Notes: generated by a model not told the origin, from the letters alone. Positions 35,393 to 44,717 are shown, counted from the stretch's first letter. The stretch: 64,000 nt of DNA from an uncultured Corynebacterium sp. (GCA_943914465.1 CALUCD010000001.1:248001-312000), one strand, 5' to 3'. Numbers and translations: made by a program.

Positions 35393-36495
35393 AGGTGCGC
35401 CCCAACCTGGCCGAGCCACTCGCCATAGAACGCTGCAATACCGAGCGCAACCGCCATGCTCGCAACCAGCCAGAAGCGGGTAACCACCGTCGTCTCGGGC
35501 CATCCGCCGCGCTCAAAGTGGTGGTGGAATGGCGCCATACGGAACACGCGCTTGCCGGTTGTCTTGAACACCACCACCTGGATAACAACAGATGCGGCTT
35601 CAACCACAAACAACGATCCGATGATCACCATCAACAGTTCAGTGCGCGAGCAGATGGATAGCCCGGCGACCAACCCACCAAGCGCGAGGGAACCCGTATC
35701 TCCCATGAAGATCTTTGCGGGAGCGGCGTTCCACCATAGAAAGCCCATGCATGCGCCAAACCCGGAGGCGGCCAGTGCCGCCAGTTCAAGCGGGTCACGC
35801 ACGGAGTAGCACCCTGGTGCTGCGGCAACCTCGCAGGCATTGCGGAATTGCCAGAAGGTCACCAGCATGTACGCTGCCGTGACCAGGGCGGTCGTGCCCG
35901 CTGCGAGCCCATCGAGGCCATCGGTCAGGTTCACGGCATTCGACCACGCAGCGAGCAAGATGTAGATGACCAGCAGGAAAATCAGGGTGCCGAGGATACC
36001 GCCGCCGACGGCAAGGTCGATCGTTTCGATATCACGGGTGAAACTGAGGAATGTCGACCCGGGCGTCAGACCCGCATCGTTCGGGAACTGCAGAAGCAAG
36101 ACGCCAAAGACGATCGCGATAGCGAACTGGGAGACAAGCTTCGCCGTTTTATTCAACCCCAGGTTGCGCTTCCAAAACAGCTTGATGCCATCATCGGCAA
36201 ATCCAACGAGCCCGAGGGCGAGCGTGAGCCCAAGAACCAATAGACCGGTTGCGGTGAACCCCGAGTGACCCCCCGCGACCGCCACTAAGGCGCTGACAAC
36301 GTAGCCCACAGTAATTCCCAACAAGATCGCCAGCCCCCCCATAGTGGGGGTGCCTCGCTTACTTGCGTGCCACTGCGGTCCGTCTTCCCGAATCTCTTGC
36401 CCCATCTCCCTCCGATGGAAGTACCGGATGAGGAGAGGGGTAGTGAAGATAGAGACCAGAAAGCTGACTGTACCTGCGATAATGAGTTGAACCAT
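35389..36495 (-). CDS. mraY: Phospho-MurNAc-pentapeptide transferase MraY
   Basis: A 368-residue membrane enzyme with about ten spans that forms lipid I from undecaprenyl phosphate. Signature motifs are NAVNLTDGLDGLAAG (Asp pair), FMGDTGSLALGG and the histidine-rich APFHHHFERGGWPE. It follows murF by 66 bases and is coupled to murD. Length and topology are normal. Confidence 0.96.
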   Translation of the reverse strand: MVQLIIAGTVSFLVSIFTTPLLIRYFHRREMGQEIREDGPQWHASKRGTPTMGGLAILLGITVGYVVSALVAVAGGHSGFTATGLLVLGLTLALGLVGFADDGIKLFWKRNLGLNKTAKLVSQFAIAIVFGVLLLQFPNDAGLTPGSTFLSFTRDIETIDLAVGGGILGTLIFLLVIYILLAAWSNAVNLTDGLDGLAAGTTALVTAAYMLVTFWQFRNACEVAAAPGCYSVRDPLELAALAASGFGACMGFLWWNAAPAKIFMGDTGSLALGGLVAGLSICSRTELLMVIIGSLFVVEAASVVIQVVVFKTTGKRVFRMAPFHHHFERGGWPETTVVTRFWLVASMAVALGIAAFYGEWLGQVGAHL

Positions 36496-36561
36496 GGTGC
36501 CGTTGCTTCCCTGCCTCTTCTGAACTAACTGCCGGACGGATTGAAGATCCGAGCGTTAAGT

Positions 36562-38115
36562 TTATTGACGATCGACATCAAGATTAGAGGTTGGCAGTAA
36601 ACGTTCAGCAACTGCCCATAGTCTTAACGCGTTCGAGGCTTTGACCAGCACCACATCGCGGTCGTCTCTACGATCCCATCCCTCCTCGCCAAGCGGGGGG
36701 GTAGCGAGAATGCGCTCGACGACAGCGGCTGCCTCTTCGGCATCACTGACTTCAACGGATTCGATCCCGCGCTGTCGCGCACGAGCTGCGAGAGCCTCGG
36801 TAGCCTCATTGAGTCCCACGGTGACCAAATGGGTCACCCGGTAGCGTGCAAGCTCGTGCGCGAGGGCAGTATGAGCCTCGACAGAGTCCTCGCCCAACTC
36901 ACCCATCTCGCCCAACACCGCGATCGAGCGCACTCCCGGCCGCGCCGCCGCCGTGAAACCAAGCGCAGCGATGGCGGCGCGCATCGATTCGGGATTCGCG
37001 TTATAGGCATCGTTAATGACGGTCACACCATCAGGCCGGGTGTTGACATCCATCCGCGCCACAGACACGGAGTGCGCGTCACTGAGCGCGTCTGCGACGA
37101 CGCGCGCGTCCATTCCACACTCGATACCTACTGCAGCAGCAGCCAGCGCATTCGACACCTGGTGGGCGCCGAAGACATTCAGCCGCACCTGTTGCGGGGC
37201 GGCTTTCGGGCTGTGGAGCGTAAACGTCGCGCGCGCCAGCTCATCCAATGACACGTCGGTTGCATAGTAGTCCGCACCTTCACTTGCTGCCCGTTCGGCA
37301 TCGGCAGAAAACGTCACAACGCGGGCACTCGTGCGCGAGCGCATCGCTGCGACCAGATCATCGTCGGCATTCAACACCGCCACTCCCCCATCCGCAGCGG
37401 ACGGGAGCGCTTCAACGAGTTCGCCTTTCGCCACGGCGATATTCTCACGCGAGCCGAACTCCCCTAAGTGGGCTGAACCGACGTTCAACACAACCCCTAC
37501 CTGGGGGCGCGCGATACTGGCAAGGTGGGCGATGTGGCCAATGCCGCGCGCAGACATCTCAGCGACGAGAAAGTCTGTCTGCTCTGTGCATCGCAGAACG
37601 GTATACGGGTGCCCGATTTCGTTATTGAACGACCCAGGGGGCGCGACCACCTCTCCCGCACGTGCGAGGACCGCAGATATGAGGTCTTTCGTGGATGTTT
37701 TGCCAGCCGATCCGGTCACACCAGTGATGCGCAGACCGTGGCGCTCAGTAAGCGTGCACGCAACATGGGAGGCCAATCGAGACATGCCTTCAACAACGCC
37801 GGCAGCTGCACCGTCCGGGTCATTGGTCGCGAGATCTGAGTTATCGCCTGCACGCGGAGGTTTCTTCGGCACAATAATCGCAGGCGCCCCAACCTCGCGC
37901 GTTGTCAGCGCTGCTGTCGCCCCCAGCTCGATCGCTTTGGATACAAAGTCATGTCCATCCGCACGCACCCCAGGCAGCGCGACAAACAAGCCGCCGGGAG
38001 TAATTTTGCGCGAATCGAACTCCACAAAGCTCGTGACTTGAGTATCTGGGTCAGCCTCCGGGCTGAGCGTGCCCCCGGTAATTGAGGCTATCTCCCCCAA
38101 CGAAAGCGTGATCAT
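36562..38115 (-). CDS. murF: UDP-MurNAc-tripeptide-D-alanyl-D-alanine ligase
   Basis: A 517-residue ATP ligase adding D-Ala-D-Ala to complete the pentapeptide precursor. The P-loop is ITGVTGSAGKTSTKDL (about 134-149), with AEMSARGIGHI and NDAYNANPESMRAA in the central and C-terminal domains. GGGAGG lies just upstream of two tandem ATGs; the second (38115) has the better spacing. The first ATG overlaps the murE stop, so the genes are coupled. Confidence 0.95.
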   Translation of the reverse strand: MITLSLGEIASITGGTLSPEADPDTQVTSFVEFDSRKITPGGLFVALPGVRADGHDFVSKAIELGATAALTTREVGAPAIIVPKKPPRAGDNSDLATNDPDGAAAGVVEGMSRLASHVACTLTERHGLRITGVTGSAGKTSTKDLISAVLARAGEVVAPPGSFNNEIGHPYTVLRCTEQTDFLVAEMSARGIGHIAHLASIARPQVGVVLNVGSAHLGEFGSRENIAVAKGELVEALPSAADGGVAVLNADDDLVAAMRSRTSARVVTFSADAERAASEGADYYATDVSLDELARATFTLHSPKAAPQQVRLNVFGAHQVSNALAAAAVGIECGMDARVVADALSDAHSVSVARMDVNTRPDGVTVINDAYNANPESMRAAIAALGFTAAARPGVRSIAVLGEMGELGEDSVEAHTALAHELARYRVTHLVTVGLNEATEALAARARQRGIESVEVSDAEEAAAVVERILATPPLGEEGWDRRDDRDVVLVKASNALRLWAVAERLLPTSNLDVDRQ

Positions 38116-39668
38116 CATTCCTCCCTGCCGTGCCCGCACGCCTGCAACGCGCGGCGCATTTCTTCCCTGTCATCAAAGTGGTGGGTGGTATCCCCGATGA
38201 TCTGGCCGACCTCATGGCCCTTGCCCACCACGATGACCGCATCGCCAGGTTGAGCCCAGGCAACTAATTGTGAGATCGCCTCTCGGCGGTCTCCTATTTC
38301 ACGTATTTCGGTGCTCGGCGGTGCCGCCGAAACGGCGCCTTCAAGCACGGCCGCCCGAATCGTAGCAGGATCTTCAGACCGCGGATTATCGTCAGTAACA
38401 ATCACCAGATCGGCTCGGCTAGCCGCCTCTGCCCCCATAATGGGGCGCTTTGACTCGTCCCGGTCACCACCTGCACCGACCGCAACGCCGATCCGGCCGC
38501 TGACCTGCTTTTTCAACGTGTCTAACACGGCCGCCACAGCAGCGGGCTTGTGCGCATAATCCACCACGGCAACGAAATCTTGGCCGCCATCGATCCTCTC
38601 CATGCGTCCCGGAACGGCCGCCCCGGAGAGACCCGAAATGAACGCGGCCGCATCCACCCCAACCGCGTCTGCCAGCGCCACCGCGAGTGCCGCATTTGCT
38701 ACGTTGAACGCGCCTGGCATCGGCAGCGTGAAGTGGTGGGATTGCCCGTGGATTTCCAACTGGATGTCCTGGGCGCCGGTTCCTGCCGCGGAAAGCAGCG
38801 TCGCCACTACATCAACATCGGATTGGCCACGAGTTCCCACCGTGACCGGCTGCGCCGCCACCGAAGCCATCCGCTGCCCCCATTCATCATCGACACAGAT
38901 CACGCCTTGTTTAGCAGCAAGCGGCGAGGATGGTTTGAAAAAGAGCGCCTTCGCGTCGAAGTATTCCTCCATCGTCGGGTGGAAATCGAGGTGATCCTGG
39001 CTGAGGTTTGTAAACCCGGCGACGTCAAAGTCTGCTCCCCCCACACGCCCGAGCATCAGTGCGTGGGAGGAGACCTCCATCACCACGTGTGTCACCCCCT
39101 CGCGGCGCATGCGGGCGAAAAGCGACTGCAGCTTCGGTGCCTCCGGTGTCGTCAACGCGGTAGGCACTTCAACGCCATTGATCTTGGTGCCGGTAGTACC
39201 GATGAGTCCGACCGTGCAGCCCGCTGCGTTCAGGCCCCGCTCCAGCATGTACGTAGTGGTCGTCTTTCCGGAGGTGCCGGTGACGCCAATCAACGTCATC
39301 TCCCGGGAAGGGTGGCCGTATACCTCCGCGGAGACGTCGCCAAGAATGGCCCGCACATCGTCGACAACGAGCACGGGACGTGTGTCCCCAGCTTGTCGAA
39401 TAATTTCGCGGCCCTCGGCATCAGTGAGGATTGCCCCCGCTGGTGAATCGGCGGCGAAGCGCGCCCCGTGCACGCGTGTGCCGGGCAACGCGGCGAACAA
39501 CCCGCCCGGCTCTACCGCGTTCGAATCAAGGCTGATCGCCTCAATCGCCAGCTCTTCAGCCGTACCGCTTTCTGCATTTCCTGCGTTTTCTATTGTCGCT
39601 CCAGCGATCGAGGCAAGCTTGCCAAGCGTCGGTGCAGCTGACGCCGACGATTCGCCAACGTGATCCAC
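38115..39668 (-). CDS. murE: UDP-MurNAc-dipeptide-meso-diaminopimelate ligase
   Basis: A 517-residue ligase adding the third stem residue. The P-loop is GVTGTSGKTTTTYMLERGL. The DDNPR motif in VIVTDDNPRSEDPATI marks meso-diaminopimelate specificity (lysine enzymes have a different motif), consistent with the DAP-type wall of Corynebacterium. A 62-base gap separates it from ftsI, and it overlaps murF. Confidence 0.96.
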   Translation of the reverse strand: MDHVGESSASAAPTLGKLASIAGATIENAGNAESGTAEELAIEAISLDSNAVEPGGLFAALPGTRVHGARFAADSPAGAILTDAEGREIIRQAGDTRPVLVVDDVRAILGDVSAEVYGHPSREMTLIGVTGTSGKTTTTYMLERGLNAAGCTVGLIGTTGTKINGVEVPTALTTPEAPKLQSLFARMRREGVTHVVMEVSSHALMLGRVGGADFDVAGFTNLSQDHLDFHPTMEEYFDAKALFFKPSSPLAAKQGVICVDDEWGQRMASVAAQPVTVGTRGQSDVDVVATLLSAAGTGAQDIQLEIHGQSHHFTLPMPGAFNVANAALAVALADAVGVDAAAFISGLSGAAVPGRMERIDGGQDFVAVVDYAHKPAAVAAVLDTLKKQVSGRIGVAVGAGGDRDESKRPIMGAEAASRADLVIVTDDNPRSEDPATIRAAVLEGAVSAAPPSTEIREIGDRREAISQLVAWAQPGDAVIVVGKGHEVGQIIGDTTHHFDDREEMRRALQACGHGREE

Positions 39669-39730
39669 TGTCTTTCCCTTTCCATCTCAAAGCGGGGCGC
39701 TCACTCAAAGTGCAATGTTCGTATTCACTT

Positions 39731-41749
39731 CTATTCTGCCTGCAAAACGTACCGTTCTCCGGGGGGTCCGGGAGGGATGTTTTCTCTATTTAGCAGCCAG
39801 CTCGCAATTTCTTTGAAGAGTGGCGCGGCTGACTGGCCGCCCGCCCCGCCGCGAAGCGTGCCCCGCTGTGGTTCGTTAAGCATAATCGCGACCACGAACC
39901 GCGGATCATTTGCCGGGGCGATACCCGCGAATGTGATCCAGAACTGATTCTGTGAGTACGCACCGGTGTCCGGGTTGACCTTCTGCGCGGTTCCGGTCTT
40001 GCCCGAAAGTTGGTATCCCTCAAGCTCGTTGCCTTGAGCGGTGCCGCTTTGGGTTCCACCAGGATCAGTTTGAAACGTCGAACGGAACATGTCCACCACG
40101 GTGGCGGCGGTCTGCTCGCTGACGACCTGTGTTTTGACCGGCTCCGTTTGTGCGACTGCATGCCCATCCGGTCCGACGACGCGGGAGACGATCCTCGGTT
40201 CAATTCGCTCACCGCCATTGGCCATTGCCTGATACACACTCGCCATTTGTAAGGCTGACCAGCTCATTCCCTGCCCGATTGGCAGGTTCGCGAACGTGCC
40301 ACCAGACCACTGCTCAAATTGGGGCACCAGCCCGGAAGATTCGTTTGGGAGTTCGACCCCCGTCGGCTTCCCGACACCAAAACGCTTGAGGTACTCCCAG
40401 TATCGCTCCTCACCAATCCGCTGAGCGAGCTGCAGTGTTCCCACATTGGACGATTTACCAAACACGCCCGCCGTGGTGTACGGAGCGACGTCATGCACCC
40501 ACGCGTCTGAGACGGTAACGCCCGCCATGTCGATGGATCCAGGAACCTGATGCACCTCGTTGGGTTCAGTCAACCCCTCCTCAATCGCCGCTGCGGCGGT
40601 GATGATCTTTGCAACTGAGCCTGGCTCAAACGGGTGGGAGACAGACGGGTTATCAAAATCACGGCCGGCGGCCAGTTGCTTTTCGATGTCCCCGTTCGGG
40701 TCGATCGTATCCGTGTTCGCCATCGCCAAGACCTCTCCAGTCTTCGCATCAAGCACCACCGCCTGCGCGTCATCTGCCTGCGAGTTCGTCTTCGCCTGTT
40801 CGAGTGTTTGCTGCACAAAGGCTTGGAGGTCCAGGTCGATCGTGAGCTCAATGCGCGCCCCATCTACTGCTGGCACAACGTCGCGCAATGTGCCGGGTAT
40901 GGATTGGCCATTTGCAGAGACATCCTCCGTGGAGCGACCGTTCATGCCCGTCAGTATCGAGTCACTTGACGCTTCGAGTCCGAACTGCCCGTGGCCGTCC
41001 ATGGAGACCTTGCCGAGAAGATTCTCTCCAATCGCACCGTTGGGGTATTGCCGGATGTCCTGGTGGTCTGCAGCCACCCCGTGGAATTCTTTGGCTATAT
41101 TTGCCGCGACATCGGGATCGACGTTGCGTACCAGTACTTCATAGTTCGAATCCGCGTGCAGTTTGTCCAGAATTTCCTCGGCGTCGACCGCAGCGTCAAC
41201 CGCTGGCTGGTCGCGCTGAGCGGGCACCTTTTTGCTTGGCGACGCCCCCTTCGCCTCCCCATCGCGGCTCGCCTCACGCTCTGCAGCTTCACGCTCTTTG
41301 GGCTCCGTGTCACCTTTGCCAGCAGCGATCATTGCCGGAATGCCGTCAGCCATCTGTTGCAGCACATCATCAACGCGATTGCCGATCTCTGCTTCGATGG
41401 TTTCACTCGAGGCGCCGTCCTCACGCATCTTCAGCTCCTCTTGCTGGCGAATCTCGCTACGGAGCAGCACTGGTGACACGGTCAACGACCGAGCCTGCAT
41501 GGTGTAGGCAAGCTGGTTACCATCCCGATCAACAATCTCGCCTCGACGCGCCGGATCAGTGTACACACGAGCGCGCTGCGCTTGAGCTTGTTCTCGCAGC
41601 TCTGGGCCCCACACAACTTGCACCCAAAACAGGCGTCCGATCAACAGCGCTCCTGCGAGCAAAAACGCGATCGCTAACCACAACGCGCGTCGTTTTGTGA
41701 GTTGGGGTTGGCCAGCCGGACGTTTGTGAGGCGCGGACGTATTCGCCAT
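39731..41749 (-). CDS. ftsI: Septal transpeptidase FtsI (class B penicillin-binding protein)
   Basis: A 672-residue class B PBP that cross-links septal peptidoglycan with FtsW. A basic N-tail and one membrane span (about 23-46) precede the dimerisation domain and transpeptidase. Catalytic motifs are SVAK (378-381), SSN (433-435) and KTGT (584-587). A roughly 40-residue charged, low-complexity insertion (about 147-185, rich in Glu, Lys and Ala) interrupts the dimerisation domain. The ATG at 41749 is preferred to a TTG one codon earlier. No PASTA domain is present. Confidence 0.95.
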   Translation of the reverse strand: MANTSAPHKRPAGQPQLTKRRALWLAIAFLLAGALLIGRLFWVQVVWGPELREQAQAQRARVYTDPARRGEIVDRDGNQLAYTMQARSLTVSPVLLRSEIRQQEELKMREDGASSETIEAEIGNRVDDVLQQMADGIPAMIAAGKGDTEPKEREAAEREASRDGEAKGASPSKKVPAQRDQPAVDAAVDAEEILDKLHADSNYEVLVRNVDPDVAANIAKEFHGVAADHQDIRQYPNGAIGENLLGKVSMDGHGQFGLEASSDSILTGMNGRSTEDVSANGQSIPGTLRDVVPAVDGARIELTIDLDLQAFVQQTLEQAKTNSQADDAQAVVLDAKTGEVLAMANTDTIDPNGDIEKQLAAGRDFDNPSVSHPFEPGSVAKIITAAAAIEEGLTEPNEVHQVPGSIDMAGVTVSDAWVHDVAPYTTAGVFGKSSNVGTLQLAQRIGEERYWEYLKRFGVGKPTGVELPNESSGLVPQFEQWSGGTFANLPIGQGMSWSALQMASVYQAMANGGERIEPRIVSRVVGPDGHAVAQTEPVKTQVVSEQTAATVVDMFRSTFQTDPGGTQSGTAQGNELEGYQLSGKTGTAQKVNPDTGAYSQNQFWITFAGIAPANDPRFVVAIMLNEPQRGTLRGGAGGQSAAPLFKEIASWLLNRENIPPGPPGERYVLQAE

Positions 41750-41922
41750 CAACGTTGTTCACCTGCCTCAAGCGTTTCGTGCAGGCAGCTTGGTTGGGGC
41801 TGCCCTGGTTCTCACATTGCGGGTGCTCACATTGTGCACGGTTCCGGTCAGTTGTATCGCGCGCCACGCCAGCACCGAGCCCCCGCCAACGCTGCTAGTG
41901 CCGCCTGAGGCGCTTCGAGCGC

Positions 41923-42690
41923 TTAGAGATCAGACGGGATGCGGTGCTGATAGGGAGCGACGTTGTCGATCGCCGGCGCTGCCGACTCCCCCGGAGCTGC
42001 CGGCGCGTTACCGTTTCCAGGCAGCTGAGTGAGCGCCTCTCCAACTTCTCGGGTGGCCCGCTGGTCACTGGACGCTCGCCCGGCCCGCGTCGGGGCTCCG
42101 TTGACATCAACGACTGAGGCCTCGGTGTCCGCCTTGTACTCACGACGTTGCTCAATGTGCCCGTCGGCCCCGACCTCAATGATGCCCGGTTCAGTAGCCA
42201 CTACCATCCCTGCTTGCGCGGCACGCTGCGCCACCTCCGCAGCAGAGCGCATGTCTTCAAGGTCCCGGTTCAGCGACTCGACCTGATTAGTCACCTCCCG
42301 TTCCTGGGACTGCAGTTTCTGAATTGCGAACGTTTGGGTGGTCGACATCGCCGAAAGCACCATCGCGGCAGCAACACCGATGACGAGCAGGACCAACGCG
42401 ATGTGCCCCACAGCTGCAAGCGGGTGCTTTGCGGCAGCCGGGGACACGCGCCGTCCCCGCACTGAAACGACCTGCTGTGAGCCCAGCCGCCCTCGAGATT
42501 TAGCGTGCGGAATGTGTGGACGAACGCCTGGGCGCGCCCCCCTTGTGCGAGTGGGAGCATCAGGTGTCAGTACACCGGCGCGCGGTGTGCTGACGTGGCC
42601 AGTCGGCGCGACGGTTGCACGCGCTGCTTGGGTGCGGCTACGGCCACGAGTCCCGGTGCGGGGGGCAGAGTCAATGTCTCGTACTGCCAT
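41923..42690 (-). CDS. ftsL: FtsL-like septum protein
   Basis: A 255-residue protein in the FtsL position. A long basic, Pro/Thr/Arg-rich cytoplasmic tail (1-93) precedes one membrane span (about 95-115, HIALVLLVIGVAAAMVLSA). A short coiled coil follows (about 120-160, QKLQSQEREVTNQVESLNRD), then an acidic Pro/Ala-rich end. FtsL joins FtsB and FtsQ to activate FtsW/FtsI. GAAGGAC lies before the ATG at 42690, five bases after the rsmH stop. A 173-base gap to ftsI holds a short hairpin (GCGCT with AGCGC, 41910-41922) but no gene. Confidence 0.88.
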   Translation of the reverse strand: MAVRDIDSAPRTGTRGRSRTQAARATVAPTGHVSTPRAGVLTPDAPTRTRGARPGVRPHIPHAKSRGRLGSQQVVSVRGRRVSPAAAKHPLAAVGHIALVLLVIGVAAAMVLSAMSTTQTFAIQKLQSQEREVTNQVESLNRDLEDMRSAAEVAQRAAQAGMVVATEPGIIEVGADGHIEQRREYKADTEASVVDVNGAPTRAGRASSDQRATREVGEALTQLPGNGNAPAAPGESAAPAIDNVAPYQHRIPSDL

Positions 42691-42694
42691 GATC

Positions 42695-43741
42695 TCACTG
42701 TCCTTCAATCTGGTGTTCTAACGTGGCGTCCGTGTCGCGAGGTCTGAGTTTTTCCACCCCGCGCACCCGCACGGGTGCCGCCCGCGGGTTTCGTTCAATT
42801 TCGCTTGTCGACGCTTTCTCCGCCCCGTTTGTGATATTCGCGAACTGCGGTTCTGTGCCGGGCAAGTCGATCGGCAGGCCGGGAGGAGTCTTCGACGCGG
42901 TGAGCTCGGCAAGCGCAGATTTGATGATCTTGTCTTCAAGCGACTGGTAGCTCATAAACACCACCCGGCCGCCCTCACCGAGCAATCCGGTAATAGCGGG
43001 CACCACCCGTTCAATCGCCTCAAGCTCGCGATTGACCTCTACACGCAACGCCTGGAACGTGCGCTTCGCCGGGTGGCCTCCACTGCGACGCGCCGCCGCC
43101 GGGATAGTGGCATACAGCAGCTCAACCAAACGCGCGCTACGTGCAAACGGTTCACGTTCGCGCTCTTTGACGATCGCGCTGGCGATCTTGCCCGCAAACC
43201 GCTCATCACCGTAGGTCTTGAGTATCCGAGCAAGTTCGCCGTGGGTGTATGTGTTCAACACATCGGCTGCGGTCTGCCCGGTTGTCTGATCCATCCGCAT
43301 ATCCAACGGCGCGTCGACCTTGTACGCAAACCCTCGATCTACCTGATCAAGCTGCATGGATGAGACACCAAAATCAAACAATGCGGCGGCGACACCTCGC
43401 TTGCGGAGAGCCTCAAATGCTGAGCCATCGCCGGTGGTGAGAGGCTCAACCAGATCGTCAAAACGCGCCTGCACCGCGTGAAAACGCGGACCGAATCGTG
43501 CGAGGCGTGCGCGGGCAAGCTGCAGCGCTTGCGGGTCACGATCGATGCCGATCACCCACGCCTGGTCAAAGACCTCTAAGAAGTGTTCTGAGTGGCCACC
43601 GGCACCGAGCGTGCCGTCAACAATGACGGCACGGTCAGCGAGCGATGCAACTGCGGGAGCCAGAAGGTCCGTCACCCGCTCGCGCATCACCGGGATGTGA
43701 CCGTGGTTGGCATCGGTCACAGAATCGATGCTGGGTGCCAT
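42695..43741 (-). CDS. rsmH: 16S rRNA (cytosine-1402-N4) methyltransferase RsmH
   Basis: A 348-residue SAM-dependent methyltransferase (MraW) acting on the 16S rRNA decoding centre. HIPVMRERVTDLLAP is the conserved N-terminus, and VDGTLGAGGHSEHFLE forms the SAM site. LFDFGVSSMQLDQVDRGFAY and DAPLDMRMD follow. The ATG at 43741 is chosen, with AAGGGG upstream; a GTG at 43753 is possible. A 177-base structured leader lies upstream, after mraZ. It is followed closely by ftsL. Confidence 0.95.
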   Translation of the reverse strand: MAPSIDSVTDANHGHIPVMRERVTDLLAPAVASLADRAVIVDGTLGAGGHSEHFLEVFDQAWVIGIDRDPQALQLARARLARFGPRFHAVQARFDDLVEPLTTGDGSAFEALRKRGVAAALFDFGVSSMQLDQVDRGFAYKVDAPLDMRMDQTTGQTAADVLNTYTHGELARILKTYGDERFAGKIASAIVKEREREPFARSARLVELLYATIPAAARRSGGHPAKRTFQALRVEVNRELEAIERVVPAITGLLGEGGRVVFMSYQSLEDKIIKSALAELTASKTPPGLPIDLPGTEPQFANITNGAEKASTSEIERNPRAAPVRVRGVEKLRPRDTDATLEHQIEGQ

Positions 43742-43753
43742 ACCGGGTCTCAC

Positions 43754-43930
43754 CCCTTACGGTGATTCGTGCCATGAACTTCAATTCCCTTGGAGGGAAA
43801 GTGGGTAGAACCCTGCCCGGAGCGGCTGATCTGATGTCGGGGAAGTACACCAGAGAAGCTCCACGCTCCGGACAGAGTCCGTACACACTCTCCGTCAGTA
43901 GTCAGGTGCCCGCGGCGGGGTAGTCAATCC
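43754..43930 (-). ncRNA. Structured leader between mraZ and rsmH (mraW RNA motif candidate)
   Basis: The gap between mraZ and rsmH contains a perfect 8-bp long-range stem on the minus strand: CCGGAGCG (43871-43864) with CGCTCCGG (43824-43817), enclosing TGTACTTCCCCGACATC. A second hairpin lies upstream (AGAGT with ACTCT, about 43892-43870). An RNA motif named mraW has been described from the 5' side of mraW in Actinobacteria; position and layout fit it. I cannot run the covariance model, so this is a candidate. Confidence 0.55.
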
Positions 43931-44365
43931 CTAGAGCAGGCCGGAGAGAATGTCATCATCGTCCGCCGCCGAGAAGGCGGCTTCGGTTTCTTCTTGATAT
44001 TGCGCCCAGGACGCTGCGTCCCAGATCTCGAGAAAATCAACAGAGCCAATGACCACGCATTCTTTCGACAGATTTGCGTATTCACGGTGCGCCGGCGACA
44101 ACGTGATGCGACCCGACCCGTCGAGCGTCTGCTCATCCGCGCTGGAAGCTAGGTTGCGGATGAACGCACGCGCCTTCGGGTTGGTGCGAGATGCTGCCGC
44201 TGCCTTGCGGGCACGTGCAGCGAACTCCTCGCGGGGATAGACCGCAAGCGAATGGTCTTGCCCCTTCGTCACCATCAGACCGTCAGCCAAGTCTTCGCGA
44301 AACTTGGCCGGCAGTGTCAGGCGCCCCTTGTCGTCGAGCTTGGGAGTGTAGGTCCCCAAAAACAT
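43931..44365 (-). CDS. mraZ: Transcriptional regulator MraZ
   Basis: A 144-residue protein with two tandem SpoVT-AbrB-like MraZ units: MFLGTYTPKLDDKGRLTLPA (1-20) and LDGSGRITLSPAHREYANL (about 82-100). MraZ forms ring oligomers and represses the dcw operon through repeated GTGGG-type boxes, which are visible upstream at 44475-44499. GGAAGG lies before the ATG at 44365; a GTG four codons earlier would overlap that site. The gene heads the 20-kb dcw block. Confidence 0.95.
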   Translation of the reverse strand: MFLGTYTPKLDDKGRLTLPAKFREDLADGLMVTKGQDHSLAVYPREEFAARARKAAAASRTNPKARAFIRNLASSADEQTLDGSGRITLSPAHREYANLSKECVVIGSVDFLEIWDAASWAQYQEETEAAFSAADDDDILSGLL

Positions 44366-44474
44366 CGGGCTACCCACCTTCCTTCACCGTCGGACTAGGC
44401 AATGCAGTTTTTCTCAAAGCCTCGAACCGTGCTGCCCACGTAGTCAAGATGGGCACCTTGGCTCTCCGCTGGCC

Positions 44475-44499
44475 CCCACTTTAACCCACTTTGCCCCAC
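44475..44499 (-). promoter_or_regulatory. MraZ operator: three GTGGG boxes at 10-bp spacing
   Basis: On the minus strand GTGGG occurs at 44499-44495, 44489-44485 and 44479-44475, each separated by five bases, so all face the same side of the helix. A fourth copy (44439-44435) keeps the 10-bp register. This is the known form of MraZ binding sites (TGGGN repeats with five-base gaps). It lies 110-135 bases before mraZ and downstream of a TATAAT element. Confidence 0.82.
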
Positions 44500-44534
44500 C
44501 AAAGCCAGATGAGATGGCGATATTTGTGAAATTA

Positions 44535-44540
44535 ATTATA
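44535..44540 (-). promoter_or_regulatory. Probable -10 element of the mraZ operon
   Basis: The minus strand reads a perfect TATAAT inside an AT-rich patch (about 44520-44546), upstream of the GTGGG boxes. No good -35 is seen. A second possible -35 (TTGACT, 44447-44442) lies nearer to mraZ but lacks a clear -10. Confidence 0.5.
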
Positions 44541-44717
44541 TTTTCGCAGGTTGATGGGCTTTAAAACGTGGCGACACACCCGTACTCTCAAACCTCTTAA
44601 GTCACTTTGAGCCCATTCGCCTCTTCTTTTTGTGCGATTTTCTAAACCGGTACTCATGCTTCGCGGGTATCGACGTCGTCTCTGCACCGAAAAGTACTGG
44701 TTGCATTCAGGCGCGGG

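Noticed and set aside
36496..36561. Possible terminator between mraY and murF
   Set aside because: No stem with a U-run is present; the genes are probably co-transcribed through this 66-base gap.
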